From positions 1 through 33,367 of the forward strand of contig CASEYW010000020.1 in NCBI GenBank assembly GCA_949292215.1: a stretch of DNA of 33,367 nt, in the 5' to 3' direction. A model generated the notes under the pieces. It searched no databases. It had not been told where the DNA came from and worked only from the letters and a program-made list of their open reading frames with translations. This document shows positions 1 to 6,534 of this stretch, piece by piece; position 1 is the stretch's first letter, and each line of letters begins with the position of its first letter. Source of the DNA: an uncultured bacterium (GTDB taxonomy: Bacteria; Verrucomicrobiota; Lentisphaeria; Victivallales; UBA1829). The position numbers and the translations under genes are program-made.

Positions 1-14
1 GATCCCACAGGGGC

Positions 15-53
15 AAAAAAAAACACGGGGTCGCGTTTGATTTCAACCCCGTG
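15..53 (-). terminator. Rho-independent terminator of the prophage-like late operon
   Basis: Read on the minus strand, a perfect 7-bp stem (CACGGGG paired with CCCCGTG, 47-53 with 24-30) closes a 16-nt loop and is followed at once by nine T residues (15-23). It begins 43 bases after the stop codon of the lipoprotein gene and no gene lies between, so it very likely ends the minus-strand phage-type operon. Confidence 0.9.
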
Positions 54-96
54 ATTCGTGTCCCGATCCGAGGACTATAATGCCAGAACTAAAAAA

Positions 97-531
97 TTAT
101 TTTGAATCGGACTTCTGAATTTCCGAACTGGTTGCGCTGACCCCGTCGGTCAGGCTGGCGGAAACATCGGATTTCGTTGCCTGAATGATTTTGGCGATTC
201 CCGGGAGTCCTGTCTGGTTCGGCAGAATGGAAATTCCGCCTCGATTGATTTTTCCTGCAAAAATTTTCCCATGAGGTGTCGGGTCCTCAGTTGTCCCGCT
301 GGAAACGCTGATGTATGCCGCCCAGCCGTCTTCCCACATGACGACGCTCTTGTTTTTCGTCGAATCCGTCACCGTTTTGATGACAGATTCGCTCGTTTGT
401 GTCTGTTTGACAACGTTTCCTGCTGCGTCATACTCCAGAATGGTGCTGGAGGTCGCGGTGCATCCGGTTGCGAGCAGAACCAGCATTAGAGTTGCGGTTC
501 CCAAAACAATAATTGCCTTGATTTTTTCCAT
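97..531 (-). CDS. Small lipoprotein at the end of the phage-type operon
   Basis: This 144-residue protein begins with a short basic segment (MEKIK), a hydrophobic stretch and a lipobox LATGC around residues 19-23, so it should be a lipoprotein attached at Cys23. The remainder is polar, rich in Ser/Thr, and matches no family I recognise. I start it at the ATG directly before EKIKAI because an upstream in-frame start would put a charged tail (NKKQKQKGKK) before the signal peptide, and an AAAGG-type ribosome site lies just upstream of the chosen ATG. It is the last gene of the minus-strand set, 25 bases after the coiled-coil/TM protein and before a strong terminator. A small lipoprotein beside a holin-like protein recalls phage spanin (Rz1-like) or lysis modules, but it is longer and not proline-rich, so that role is only a guess. 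Confidence 0.8.
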   Translation of the reverse strand: MEKIKAIIVLGTATLMLVLLATGCTATSSTILEYDAAGNVVKQTQTSESVIKTVTDSTKNKSVVMWEDGWAAYISVSSGTTEDPTPHGKIFAGKINRGGISILPNQTGLPGIAKIIQATKSDVSASLTDGVSATSSEIQKSDSK

Positions 532-556
532 TTTTTTGCCTTTCTGTTTTTGTTTT

Positions 557-811
557 TTATTTAAAAATGGCAACCACGATCGCCCCGATGGCAACCATGG
601 TCGTTATGACCCACTGCCAGTCAAGTTTTGAAGAACGTTTTTCCTCCTTTACATCATTGTGGTGCTGTTCGACGGATTCTCTGAGGAGACGGAATTCTGA
701 AAGCAACCCCGGTTTTCCATTCCCATAAATCGCCTCAAAAACCCTCCAGATGGTTTTCCCATTTTCCTCGGTCTGATTTTCGAGTTTTGAGAGCCGTTCG
801 TTGAATGTCAT
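557..811 (-). CDS. Coiled-coil plus C-terminal TM protein, XhlA/holin-like
   Basis: An 84-residue protein: residues 1-60 are charged and heptad-like (MTFNERLSKLENQTEENGK, then a second helix EFRLLRESVEQHHNDVKEEK). Residues about 66-83 form one hydrophobic segment (WVITTMVAIGAIVVAIF) ending in a single Lys. This architecture is that of XhlA/hemolysin-type accessory holins and other small phage membrane proteins. The start is fixed by an ATGA overlap with the stop of the preceding gene (808-811); a longer in-frame reading exists but would only translate the neighbouring gene's tail in another frame. Position in a phage-like cassette next to a lipoprotein supports a lysis or membrane-anchoring role, by inference only. 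Confidence 0.75.
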   Translation of the reverse strand: MTFNERLSKLENQTEENGKTIWRVFEAIYGNGKPGLLSEFRLLRESVEQHHNDVKEEKRSSKLDWQWVITTMVAIGAIVVAIFK

Positions 812-1260
812 TTTCCCCCCCTCCGTCGATATGCCTCCGTCCATGCGGAGAAGGCTGCGCCGCCGGAAACGGCCAGATTGCCCACCTGCATCACACTCCA
901 CCAGTACGCACGTTCGATCCGATACCGGCGGGATAGCTGGCGCCAGGTCCAGAAGGGATATTCCGTGTCGAAAATCTTCCTGCAGTTCCGTTTCCAGAGT
1001 TCTGTCACGAGCTCGAAGGTTTCCCGGGTTCCGTCCGACTCCTCAAACTGGACATCATGGAGAAGAATCTCCGGTTTGAACAGTTTCATCAGTTCGGTAA
1101 GAATCTGCCGGGCAATCGGTTTCCAGCTGTCGGGTCCGGCTCCGTTGTAGATCGTCGAAAGTTCCGCATCGGTGTACCGGTCGAGGATTTCCCGGCCGGC
1201 AAGATCATATCGGCCGCATTCAAACCGCAGGAAGGCAAGTTCCGTTTCCAATTCTGTCAT
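808..1260 (-). CDS. Phage-type protein of unknown function
   Basis: A 150-residue protein overlapping its upstream neighbour by ATGA (1257-1260), which decides the start, and its downstream neighbour by another ATGA. It contains YNGAGPDSW near residue 40 and LLHDVQFEES near residue 70, then a basic and aromatic C-terminal half with a mildly hydrophobic stretch (MQVGNLAVSGGAAF). A YNG-x-GP-x-W segment followed by an HDxx(Y/F) dyad is, from memory, a pattern of small phage proteins encoded near tail or lysis genes; the HD dyad recalls phospholipase A2-like folds, but no calcium loop is evident. I do not assign an activity. Translational coupling on both sides shows it is a genuine member of the cassette. 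Confidence 0.75.
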   Translation of the reverse strand: MTELETELAFLRFECGRYDLAGREILDRYTDAELSTIYNGAGPDSWKPIARQILTELMKLFKPEILLHDVQFEESDGTRETFELVTELWKRNCRKIFDTEYPFWTWRQLSRRYRIERAYWWSVMQVGNLAVSGGAAFSAWTEAYRRRGGK

Positions 1261-1622
1261 ATTCCATTTTCCTTTTTCCATGTTTCAAGACGATGATTGC
1301 AGGCAAATTCCGTCGCATTCAGCTCGGCTTGCTTTGCCCCGCGCTCCATCAGCGGACGGAAAAGACCGAGAAACAGCCAGTAGAGGAGCAGTCCGTATCT
1401 ATGCCGCTGGTATGCATGGTATAGCTCGTGAACATACGACCCGAACAGAACCGCCGGATCGGAATCCTCCGCAAGAAGCATGGTATTTTCCAGCGGACGA
1501 TATTCAGCCTGTCGTTTTCCCTCTGTTCCGGATATAAACTGAACGTTGATTGTCTCCGACTGAAAAGAATTCAGCCATGATCCGGATTCCGTTTTTTTAT
1601 AATTGCTCAATAATGTTTTCAT
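1257..1622 (-). CDS. Putative phage-encoded zincin-like metallopeptidase
   Basis: A 121-residue protein with HELYH (HExxH zinc-binding motif) at about residues 65-69, followed by QRHRYG, an aromatic-hydrophobic segment (LLLYWLFLGLF) and, about 30 residues after the first motif, ELNATEFACNHR, whose glutamates could supply the third ligand of a gluzincin. It is far shorter than most secreted metallopeptidases and has no signal peptide; the hydrophobic segment may be the active-site helix support or a membrane contact. The ATG shares one base with the stop of the propeller gene (TGATG at 1620-1624), and its own stop overlaps the next start. Similar small HExxH proteins occur in phage tail/lysis neighbourhoods. 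Substrate unknown; peptidase activity is inferred from the motif alone. Confidence 0.7.
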   Translation of the reverse strand: MKTLLSNYKKTESGSWLNSFQSETINVQFISGTEGKRQAEYRPLENTMLLAEDSDPAVLFGSYVHELYHAYQRHRYGLLLYWLFLGLFRPLMERGAKQAELNATEFACNHRLETWKKENGI

Positions 1623-2896
1623 CAGAATTTGTTCAGATACGGGGTTATGCAGATTTTATTTTCAAATGGGAATAAGTCACCAAATGATATTTTTAAAATT
1701 GGCTGATTGACTAACGACATACAATAAATATTTCCATCAGAGGCAATGCAGCCGCCCAGCCATTTTGTTTCTTCACTAGAAAGTGTTCCGTAAAAATTTA
1801 TTGTCTTTTGTTCAGGGTCAATTTCCAAAATACTGGTTGCCGATCTGGGAACCCCGTAAATTTTTCCATTCGGAGCAAGAACGGCTCCGGTATATTTCAA
1901 AATATTTGATCCTAAATTCCCGAACGTTTGGATACTGTGTGAAATCGGATCGATTTCTATAATATTTTCCTCGCAGTCAGGAACCCCGTAAATTTTTCCA
2001 TTCGGAGCTATTACACCTCCGTAATATTTATTCATTTTAGGCCCTAAATTCCCGAACGTTTGGATACTGTGTGAAATCGGATCGATTTCTATTATTTGGT
2101 CTCCATCATAGGGAATCCCGTAAATTTTTCCATTCGGAGCCAGAGCGCCGCTTCTCCATTTGTCAAATGATGTTGCATCCTCGAAATTACCAAACAGAGA
2201 ATATGTTTTTGTATCGGGGTTCAACTCAAAAACACTACCTGATCCGGCAGGGAATCCGTAAATTTTTCCGTTTGGAGCAGCGGATGCGCCACACCATTTT
2301 CCATAACTGGTTGTTTCAAATTCACCAAACTGTGTAACCGTTTGAGAATTCGGATCAACCTCTAAAATACTAGTTGCCATATATGGCAGAAAATAAATTT
2401 TTCCATTGGGAGCCAGAGCTCCGCCAAACCATCCAGCACCGGGATTCTGAAAATTCCCAAACGTTGTTACAGACTGATTAACCGGATCAATTTCTATAAT
2501 GGATGATGCAGAATAGGGAATTCCGTAAATTTTCCCATTCATGCCTGCAATAGCTCCGACCCATCCGGAACCAGGCATCGAAAGCGTAGAATAATTTACA
2601 ACAGATGTTTTTCCTGCGTTCGCATTTACGGTCTTTTGAATTTCATACAGAACCCCCAATCCGGAATTTGAATATACTGGAATACAAAAATTCTTATCCC
2701 GAATAAAAAAACATTTGTCTCCGATCTGTGGCGGAAAATGCTCCGGGAAATCCCGGAGCGGGAGAGCGATGCTGTTGTTGAGGAGAATGGTTTTCTGTCC
2801 AGTTGATGCGCCGGACTCAACCGGAATCGCCACATTCTGAACCAGAATTGATTTTCCATTCACTGCCGGGTTTTCGCTTATTTTTAAATAAACCAT
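1622..2896 (-). CDS. Seven-bladed beta-propeller protein, probable phage tail/receptor-binding protein
   Basis: A 424-residue protein. Residues 1-95 form a head with no clear family. From about residue 110 there are seven consecutive repeats of 44-49 residues, each of the form (G/S)G-x-x-APNGKIYG(I/V)P, then IIEIDP, then a polar linker ending TFGN(L/F). The last repeat is degenerate (ASDGNIY...ILKISF). Seven such units fit a closed seven-bladed propeller. Two adjacent blades share a perfect 50-bp DNA repeat, a sign of recent blade duplication. It follows the baseplate-like gene by 8 bases and is coupled to the metallopeptidase gene. Propellers of this type bind ligands or glycans, so a place at the distal end of a tail fibre is reasonable but unproven. 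Its A/T-rich DNA contrasts with the glycosidase genes further right. Confidence 0.8.
   Translation of the reverse strand: MVYLKISENPAVNGKSILVQNVAIPVESGASTGQKTILLNNSIALPLRDFPEHFPPQIGDKCFFIRDKNFCIPVYSNSGLGVLYEIQKTVNANAGKTSVVNYSTLSMPGSGWVGAIAGMNGKIYGIPYSASSIIEIDPVNQSVTTFGNFQNPGAGWFGGALAPNGKIYFLPYMATSILEVDPNSQTVTQFGEFETTSYGKWCGASAAPNGKIYGFPAGSGSVFELNPDTKTYSLFGNFEDATSFDKWRSGALAPNGKIYGIPYDGDQIIEIDPISHSIQTFGNLGPKMNKYYGGVIAPNGKIYGVPDCEENIIEIDPISHSIQTFGNLGSNILKYTGAVLAPNGKIYGVPRSATSILEIDPEQKTINFYGTLSSEETKWLGGCIASDGNIYCMSLVNQPILKISFGDLFPFENKICITPYLNKF
1911..2092. repeat. 50-bp perfect direct repeat within the propeller gene
   Basis: Positions 1911-1960 and 2043-2092 are identical over 50 bases and offset by 132 bases (44 codons, exactly one blade). 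The flanking bases differ. Shorter partly conserved copies (around CCGTAAATTTTTCC) recur in the other blades. Confidence 0.95.
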
Positions 2897-2904
2897 GATT
2901 CACC

Positions 2905-3870
2905 TCAAGGGACAATGACATTTTCATGGAGCGTCCCGGATGTATTTTCGGTCCAGTCGTCGTTCGCGTCCTGAACGGAAACGGTTCCGGTTTCCGGATC
3001 GTAGGATTTGATGATCCCGAGCGTGATTCCAACCGATCCGGACGCTCCGTCCTCCCCGTCGTCACCGATATATTTAACCCATTTCCCGGTAAACAAATCC
3101 GATGTGACATTTGCAATTTCAGACTGGCTGTGAATCTCCGCCCGGTATTTCAACAAATCGGACGGCGTCGCTGAAAAATCAGCTCCGGAGCTGTTCGAGG
3201 CATAGCGAACATAACAATAATCGCTGGTGCCGTCATCCCCGTCGTCGCCTTTTTTGCCGGACGGGATATGAATTGTGTCGCTCCATTCTCCGCCGACAGA
3301 TTTGTTACGGGACCGAATGTAAATATCAGATTCGGTCTGGGTGGAATGCCAGGATTCGCCGTCGGCTGAAAATTCATATTCATCACCGGCATTCATAATG
3401 GCATCGATCTGTGCCGCCGAATAATAGTCAGGGTCGCCCGTTTCCGGCGATCCCTGATCGTTCAAAACCCGCGATTTCATCTGGGCGACATCCTGAAGCA
3501 GGACGATTTCCGATTCCCCGCCGGCAGGATAAAACGTCGCCTCCATTTTTCCGGTGGTTGCATCGTTCTGAACGTTTTGTTTGAAACGACCGGTCCGGCA
3601 ATTTGCCTCAAATCGAACATGCCCCGCGGAGGGATCAATAATCGTTCCGGTTGCGCTGGATGACAATGTTTCCGGGAAAAAATCTTTGTCCAGCGCCAGA
3701 ACGATTTCCCCACCGGTCAAATCAAACGGGGTTTTGTCCGAATTCAAAAACGTGATGTCAATGACCGCCACCGAATTGCAGACAAAAACCGGTTTCTGTG
3801 AATTCGGCAGATTTTCGAAATTCTCCGCCGTTTTCACAAACAGCCCGGACTCAATATTGACATAGAACAT
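2905..3870 (-). CDS. Phage baseplate/tail-fibre-like protein with collagen-like stretches
   Basis: A 321-residue protein. The first 120 residues (VFVCNSVAVIDITF..., FDLTGGEIVLALDKDFF) resemble the N-terminal beta domain of BppU-type upper baseplate proteins, in which a block describing a property assignment precedes the fibre. Two short Gly-Asp-Asp runs (KKGDDGDDG near residue 212 and GDDGEDGASG near residue 269) look collagen-like and usually flag trimeric fibres. I start at the ATG of MFYVNIES because GGAGG lies 8 bases upstream; an alternative ATG five codons earlier lies inside that ribosome site. A hairpin embraces this site (see the entry at 3871). It sits between the GT9-MEMO gene and the propeller gene. 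Structural phage role likely, exact homology uncertain. Confidence 0.75.
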   Translation of the reverse strand: MFYVNIESGLFVKTAENFENLPNSQKPVFVCNSVAVIDITFLNSDKTPFDLTGGEIVLALDKDFFPETLSSSATGTIIDPSAGHVRFEANCRTGRFKQNVQNDATTGKMEATFYPAGGESEIVLLQDVAQMKSRVLNDQGSPETGDPDYYSAAQIDAIMNAGDEYEFSADGESWHSTQTESDIYIRSRNKSVGGEWSDTIHIPSGKKGDDGDDGTSDYCYVRYASNSSGADFSATPSDLLKYRAEIHSQSEIANVTSDLFTGKWVKYIGDDGEDGASGSVGITLGIIKSYDPETGTVSVQDANDDWTENTSGTLHENVIVP

Positions 3871-3899
3871 AAAAAAATCCTCCATTTTTCAATGGAGGA
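3871..3899 (-). promoter_or_regulatory. Hairpin with U-tract overlapping the ribosome-binding site
   Basis: On the minus strand a 9-bp perfect stem (TCCTCCATT, loop GAAA, AATGGAGGA) is followed by seven T residues, and the start codon of the next gene comes one base after the tract. The 3' arm contains the GGAGG ribosome site. The element has the form of an intrinsic terminator and, if transcribed, would also sequester the Shine-Dalgarno sequence. Confidence 0.7.
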
Positions 3900-3928
3900 A
3901 AATGGTAAAAACCGATATAGAATCAGTT

Positions 3929-3988
3929 AAATGTGGCAACCTCAAATGTGGCAACCTCAAATGTGGCAACCTCAAATGTGGCAACCTC
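3929..3988. repeat. Four perfect tandem copies of a 15-bp unit
   Basis: AAATGTGGCAACCTC is repeated four times without a mismatch or gap, at 3929, 3944, 3959 and 3974. The array begins at the stop codon of the GT9-MEMO gene and fills most of the space before the next gene. ATGTGGCAA in the last copy is also the inverted complement of TTGCCACAT at 3999-4007 within the gene's final codons, so a 9-bp stem with a 14-base loop can form across the stop codon. Confidence 0.95.
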
Positions 3989-5490
3989 TATTTCCCCATT
4001 GCCACATAGGACACGATCCGGGAGGAATCGCCATCCGTTTCATGAGATGTGTTTCGGGCTAAAAATTCAATTCCCTGCAGGTTGAGAAGCCGCATCGCCG
4101 TCAAAATTGCAAACCGTCCGCAGATGGTTGCGCCGCTCTCCCGGAGAAATGTTTCGAATTTTTCCGGATCACCGCTCGCAATCGCAACAGCCGCCGACCG
4201 GTCCGATTCTGCAATTCCTCCGAGCGGATCAGCCGGGAACGGCATGTAATGAAACCCAGAACCGTAATGTGTAAAATCGGAACTCACCAAAATGACGGTA
4301 AACGAATCAATGAACGGCCGCAGGGCATCCGCAATCTGCTGCTGCGCCGTTGCCGTCGGGTGACCGACCAGAACCGGCAGAACTCTGGCATTCGGAGCCG
4401 CCGCGCGGATCAGCGGAAACAGCGTTTGAGCTGAATGTTCCCGTTGATGAATCGCAGGATCAATCCGAAATCCCGGATTCAAACATAATTTTCTGGCGGA
4501 TTCATTGTCGTTTTCAACGAATCCGGACGGAGTTTGAAAACAGGAAACATCCGTCAGGATAGCAGTCTCTCCGGGATTGCTGAAATGCGACGGAGCCAGA
4601 ATGATGACTCGCAAAATTTCCCTGCCCAGCATCCGCCGGAAAACCTCTGAATAACATTTTCCGGCATGGTCATAATCATGATGCGGTGAGATGAAAACGG
4701 AGGCATTGGATTTTATAGCTCCGCCAGCTAGAATTTGATTGATTTTTCTAGTCAATTCCGACGGGGACGCAGGGTAATTTTTCCCGGCGACTGTTGAAAT
4801 TTGAATCCGCGCCGTCCTGTCGTTTTTCCGGCAGCAGAGCCGGATGGCATTTGCCACCATTTCCACATCGATCAGAGTCATGCAATGTGGCAATGCTTTT
4901 CCCCAATACATGACCGGATCGGCACAAATCGAATTGTCGAATTTTTTCCCGTCGCCCAGCGGGAGAACCCGACGTTTGAAACAGCCGGATTTCCGGCAGC
5001 AATCCAGACGGCCGATCGTGTGCAAAAATATCTGGTCATCATATGCCGTCCAGTTCGGGTGCTCCCGTCCGCCGGCGATGATAACCGCCGGTTTTCGAAA
5101 TGCCGCCGCAATGTGCATCGGCAGCGAAACGGGAGAAACAACTCCATCCGAATGGTAAATCAGCAGCATCAGTTCCCGGAATGATGTTTTCCCCCGAAGG
5201 TCGATTGTCCCGGAGAGAGGAGGATTTTGCAGATCGTTTGATTTTCCGCCGATCTGCACAAAGCGGATTTTGTTTTTGAATTCGAAAACCAGTTGACGGA
5301 AATGTTCATCCCCCCAATATTTTGCCGAAATGTTAGTCCGATAGCCGGAATTCAAAATCCAGTACGGTTCAGTGATTTTACGGGGACGGGACAATTCCGT
5401 TTTTGAGAGAAACAGCTCCGGCCTGAACTCTCCACGTTTGATCCGGATTCCGAGCTGAGAACAGATGCTCTCCGTATATGAATAGAGGTA
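3988..5490 (-). CDS. GT9-like glycosyltransferase fused to a MEMO domain, 5'-truncated
   Basis: One uninterrupted frame joins two domains. The first ~230 residues match the C-terminal half of a family 9 (heptosyltransferase-type) glycosyltransferase: YWILNSGYRTN, RFVQIGG, DLRGKTSFRELMLLIYHSDG, PVSLPMHIAAA, AGGREHPNW, a Cys-rich DCCRKSGCF and PHCMTLI. The last ~240 residues match MEMO (AmmeMemoRadiSam protein B): SPHHDYDHAG, APSHFSNPGE, TPSGFV, REHSAQTLFP, VSSDFTHYG and ICGRFAILTA. These include the usual metal-site-like His, Asp and Cys residues. The glycosyltransferase N-terminus is absent: before about position 5490 the frame stays open but is only the antisense of a recombinase remnant, with no ribosome site. 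I therefore treat the gene as truncated and probably not translated from its own start. MEMO enzymes are dioxygenase-fold proteins of unclear activity; the fusion is unusual. Confidence 0.75.
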   Translation of the reverse strand, partial: YLYSYTESICSQLGIRIKRGEFRPELFLSKTELSRPRKITEPYWILNSGYRTNISAKYWGDEHFRQLVFEFKNKIRFVQIGGKSNDLQNPPLSGTIDLRGKTSFRELMLLIYHSDGVVSPVSLPMHIAAAFRKPAVIIAGGREHPNWTAYDDQIFLHTIGRLDCCRKSGCFKRRVLPLGDGKKFDNSICADPVMYWGKALPHCMTLIDVEMVANAIRLCCRKNDRTARIQISTVAGKNYPASPSELTRKINQILAGGAIKSNASVFISPHHDYDHAGKCYSEVFRRMLGREILRVIILAPSHFSNPGETAILTDVSCFQTPSGFVENDNESARKLCLNPGFRIDPAIHQREHSAQTLFPLIRAAAPNARVLPVLVGHPTATAQQQIADALRPFIDSFTVILVSSDFTHYGSGFHYMPFPADPLGGIAESDRSAAVAIASGDPEKFETFLRESGATICGRFAILTAMRLLNLQGIEFLARNTSHETDGDSSRIVSYVAMGK

Positions 5491-6055
5491 TACATGTACT
5501 GATCCTCTATGCAAAACGAGGATTTCCGCAAAAAAAATCGAACAGGAGGCGATTGATTTTATCATAAACAAAATGAACAAAATTCCGCAGGAGGATATAA
5601 AAATTGCGATAGAGGAGTTGCGGAAACGCGATGAGGAACGCAAAAAAAACATGGCTCCGGAATTGCAGAAATACCATTCTGCACAAATGCAGCTGCTCCA
5701 GGAGAAAAAAAAGGTTTTAAATATTCTGCTGACCCAGAAAATCAATGAATTTCTGATACTCGAACTGAACAAAAAAATAGAGCAGATAGAAACGGATCTG
5801 CAAACGGTTGACGCAAAAATCAACGCATTGGAAGCATCGAATTATTCCGAATCGGGTCTATATAAGGCGGCATTTGATATTGTCTCACAACTCAACAAAT
5901 TCTCAACAATAGTTTCACAAACCGCTGATAAATCTAGCCTTAGGACGATTATTCCGCTTTACATTTCCGCCATAAAAATGGAAAAAGACCGGACATTCCA
6001 TTTCAAAATGAATCCGGCACTGAGTTCGACTAATGGGACTGAATGGTGGGCGTAA
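5486..6055 (+). pseudogene. C-terminal remnant of a large serine recombinase
   Basis: The frame opens directly after a stop (TAG at 5483) and begins with a half zinc ribbon, RYTCTDPLCKTRISAKKIEQ, then a long charged coiled coil (residues roughly 45-110 from the opening) and a terminal block LRTIIPLYISAIKMEKDRTFHFKMNP. This order (zinc ribbon, coiled coil, short beta C-terminus) is that of large serine integrases/resolvases. The resolvase catalytic domain with its serine, the DNA-recognition region and the first cysteine pair are all missing, so it cannot recombine DNA. An internal ATG at 5573 exists but is not convincing as a start. The stop codon lies inside the 3' end of the first tRNA-Val gene. 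Assignment to serine recombinases is from pattern memory. Confidence 0.65.
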
Positions 6056-6120
6056 TAAGACTCGAACTTATGACCTCCACGATGTCAACGTGGCGCTCTA
6101 ACCAACTGAGCTATACGCCC
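6044..6120 (-). tRNA. tRNA-Val(GAC), copy 1
   Basis: A 77-base cloverleaf: acceptor GGGCGTA/TACGCCC, D-arm GCTC...GAGC, anticodon stem CCACG/CGTGG with loop TTGACAT (anticodon GAC), T-stem ATAAG/CTTAT with TTCGAGT loop, and an encoded CCA at 6044-6046. Its 3' end faces the prophage-like region and overlaps the stop codon of the recombinase remnant. Confidence 0.97.
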
Positions 6121-6131
6121 GAACGAACGGC

Positions 6132-6208
6132 TGGTGGGCGATTAGGGACTCGAACCCCAGACATTCACGGTGTAAACGTGACGCTCTAACCAACTGAGCT
6201 AATCGCCC
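6132..6208 (-). tRNA. tRNA-Val(UAC)
   Basis: A 77-base cloverleaf with acceptor GGGCGAT/ATCGCCC, anticodon stem TCACG/CGTGA, loop TTTACAC (anticodon UAC), T-loop TTCGAGT and encoded CCA. It lies 11 bases from copy 1 and 9 bases from copy 2 of tRNA-Val(GAC), in one transcription unit. Together the two anticodons can read all four valine codons. Confidence 0.97.
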
Positions 6209-6217
6209 TGAAACGAA

Positions 6218-6294
6218 TGGTGGGCGTAATAAGACTCGAACTTATGACCTCCACGATGTCAACGTGGCGCTCTAACCAACTGAGCTATACGCCC
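6218..6294 (-). tRNA. tRNA-Val(GAC), copy 2
   Basis: Identical in all 77 bases to copy 1, including the encoded CCA. It is the promoter-proximal member of the three-gene cluster. Confidence 0.97.
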
Positions 6295-6316
6295 GAACTC
6301 GCGTTCTGATTCCATA

Positions 6317-6344
6317 AATATATTGCATGTTCAAAAAAAATCAA
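6317..6344 (-). promoter_or_regulatory. Probable promoter of the tRNA-Val cluster
   Basis: On the minus strand TTGATT (6339-6344) is separated by 16 bases from TATATT (6317-6322), and the first tRNA begins 22 bases further on. Both hexamers are close to the sigma-70 consensus and the region is A/T-rich. Confidence 0.6.
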
Positions 6345-6534
6345 GCACCTTTTTGAAAAATCTGGCTTTTTCAAACGATTTTTTCTTACAGGAATACTTC
6401 GTTTTGACGACTTATTTCTGCAGAATCGCCAGAAAATGAACAAATCCGCTCTTACAGGAAAATGATTTGCTTCGCCCCTCCATTCTTTTTGCGGAGTTTT
6501 ATATGGGCCGTTGTTTTTTGCAGACCATTCCCTG
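6345..6534. other. Intergenic stretch with an A/T-rich palindrome
   Basis: No gene is seen here. A perfect palindrome, TTTGAAAAA and TTTTTCAAA around a 6-base loop, sits at 6352-6375, just upstream of the tRNA -35 box. TCTTACAGGAA occurs twice in direct orientation (6384-6394 and 6450-6460). No convincing terminator for the sialate esterase operon was found. Confidence 0.6.

Larger units (their letters stand above)
6041..6298. repeat. 84-bp perfect direct repeat spanning duplicated tRNA-Val(GAC)
   Basis: Positions 6041-6124 and 6215-6298 are identical over 84 bases, and the bases just outside differ. Each copy holds an entire tRNA-Val(GAC) gene plus three bases beyond the encoded CCA and four bases before the 5' end. 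The copies are 174 bases apart and flank the tRNA-Val(UAC) gene. The left copy borders the recombinase remnant, so it could be a duplicated attachment region or a simple tandem tRNA duplication. Confidence 0.9.

Noticed and set aside
1622..2896. Possible diversity-generating retroelement target
   Set aside because: No reverse transcriptase, template repeat or adenine-specific variation is visible; the repeats are propeller blades.
3929..3988. Possible CRISPR array
   Set aside because: The 15-bp units are contiguous with no spacers and there are no cas genes.
5491..5823. Extension of the GT9-MEMO frame to an ATG at 5823
   Set aside because: These residues are the antisense of the recombinase coiled coil, are Ser/Phe/Ile-rich and do not resemble a glycosyltransferase N-terminus.
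5486..6055. Functional serine integrase
   Set aside because: The catalytic domain and half of the zinc ribbon are absent, so only a remnant is annotated.
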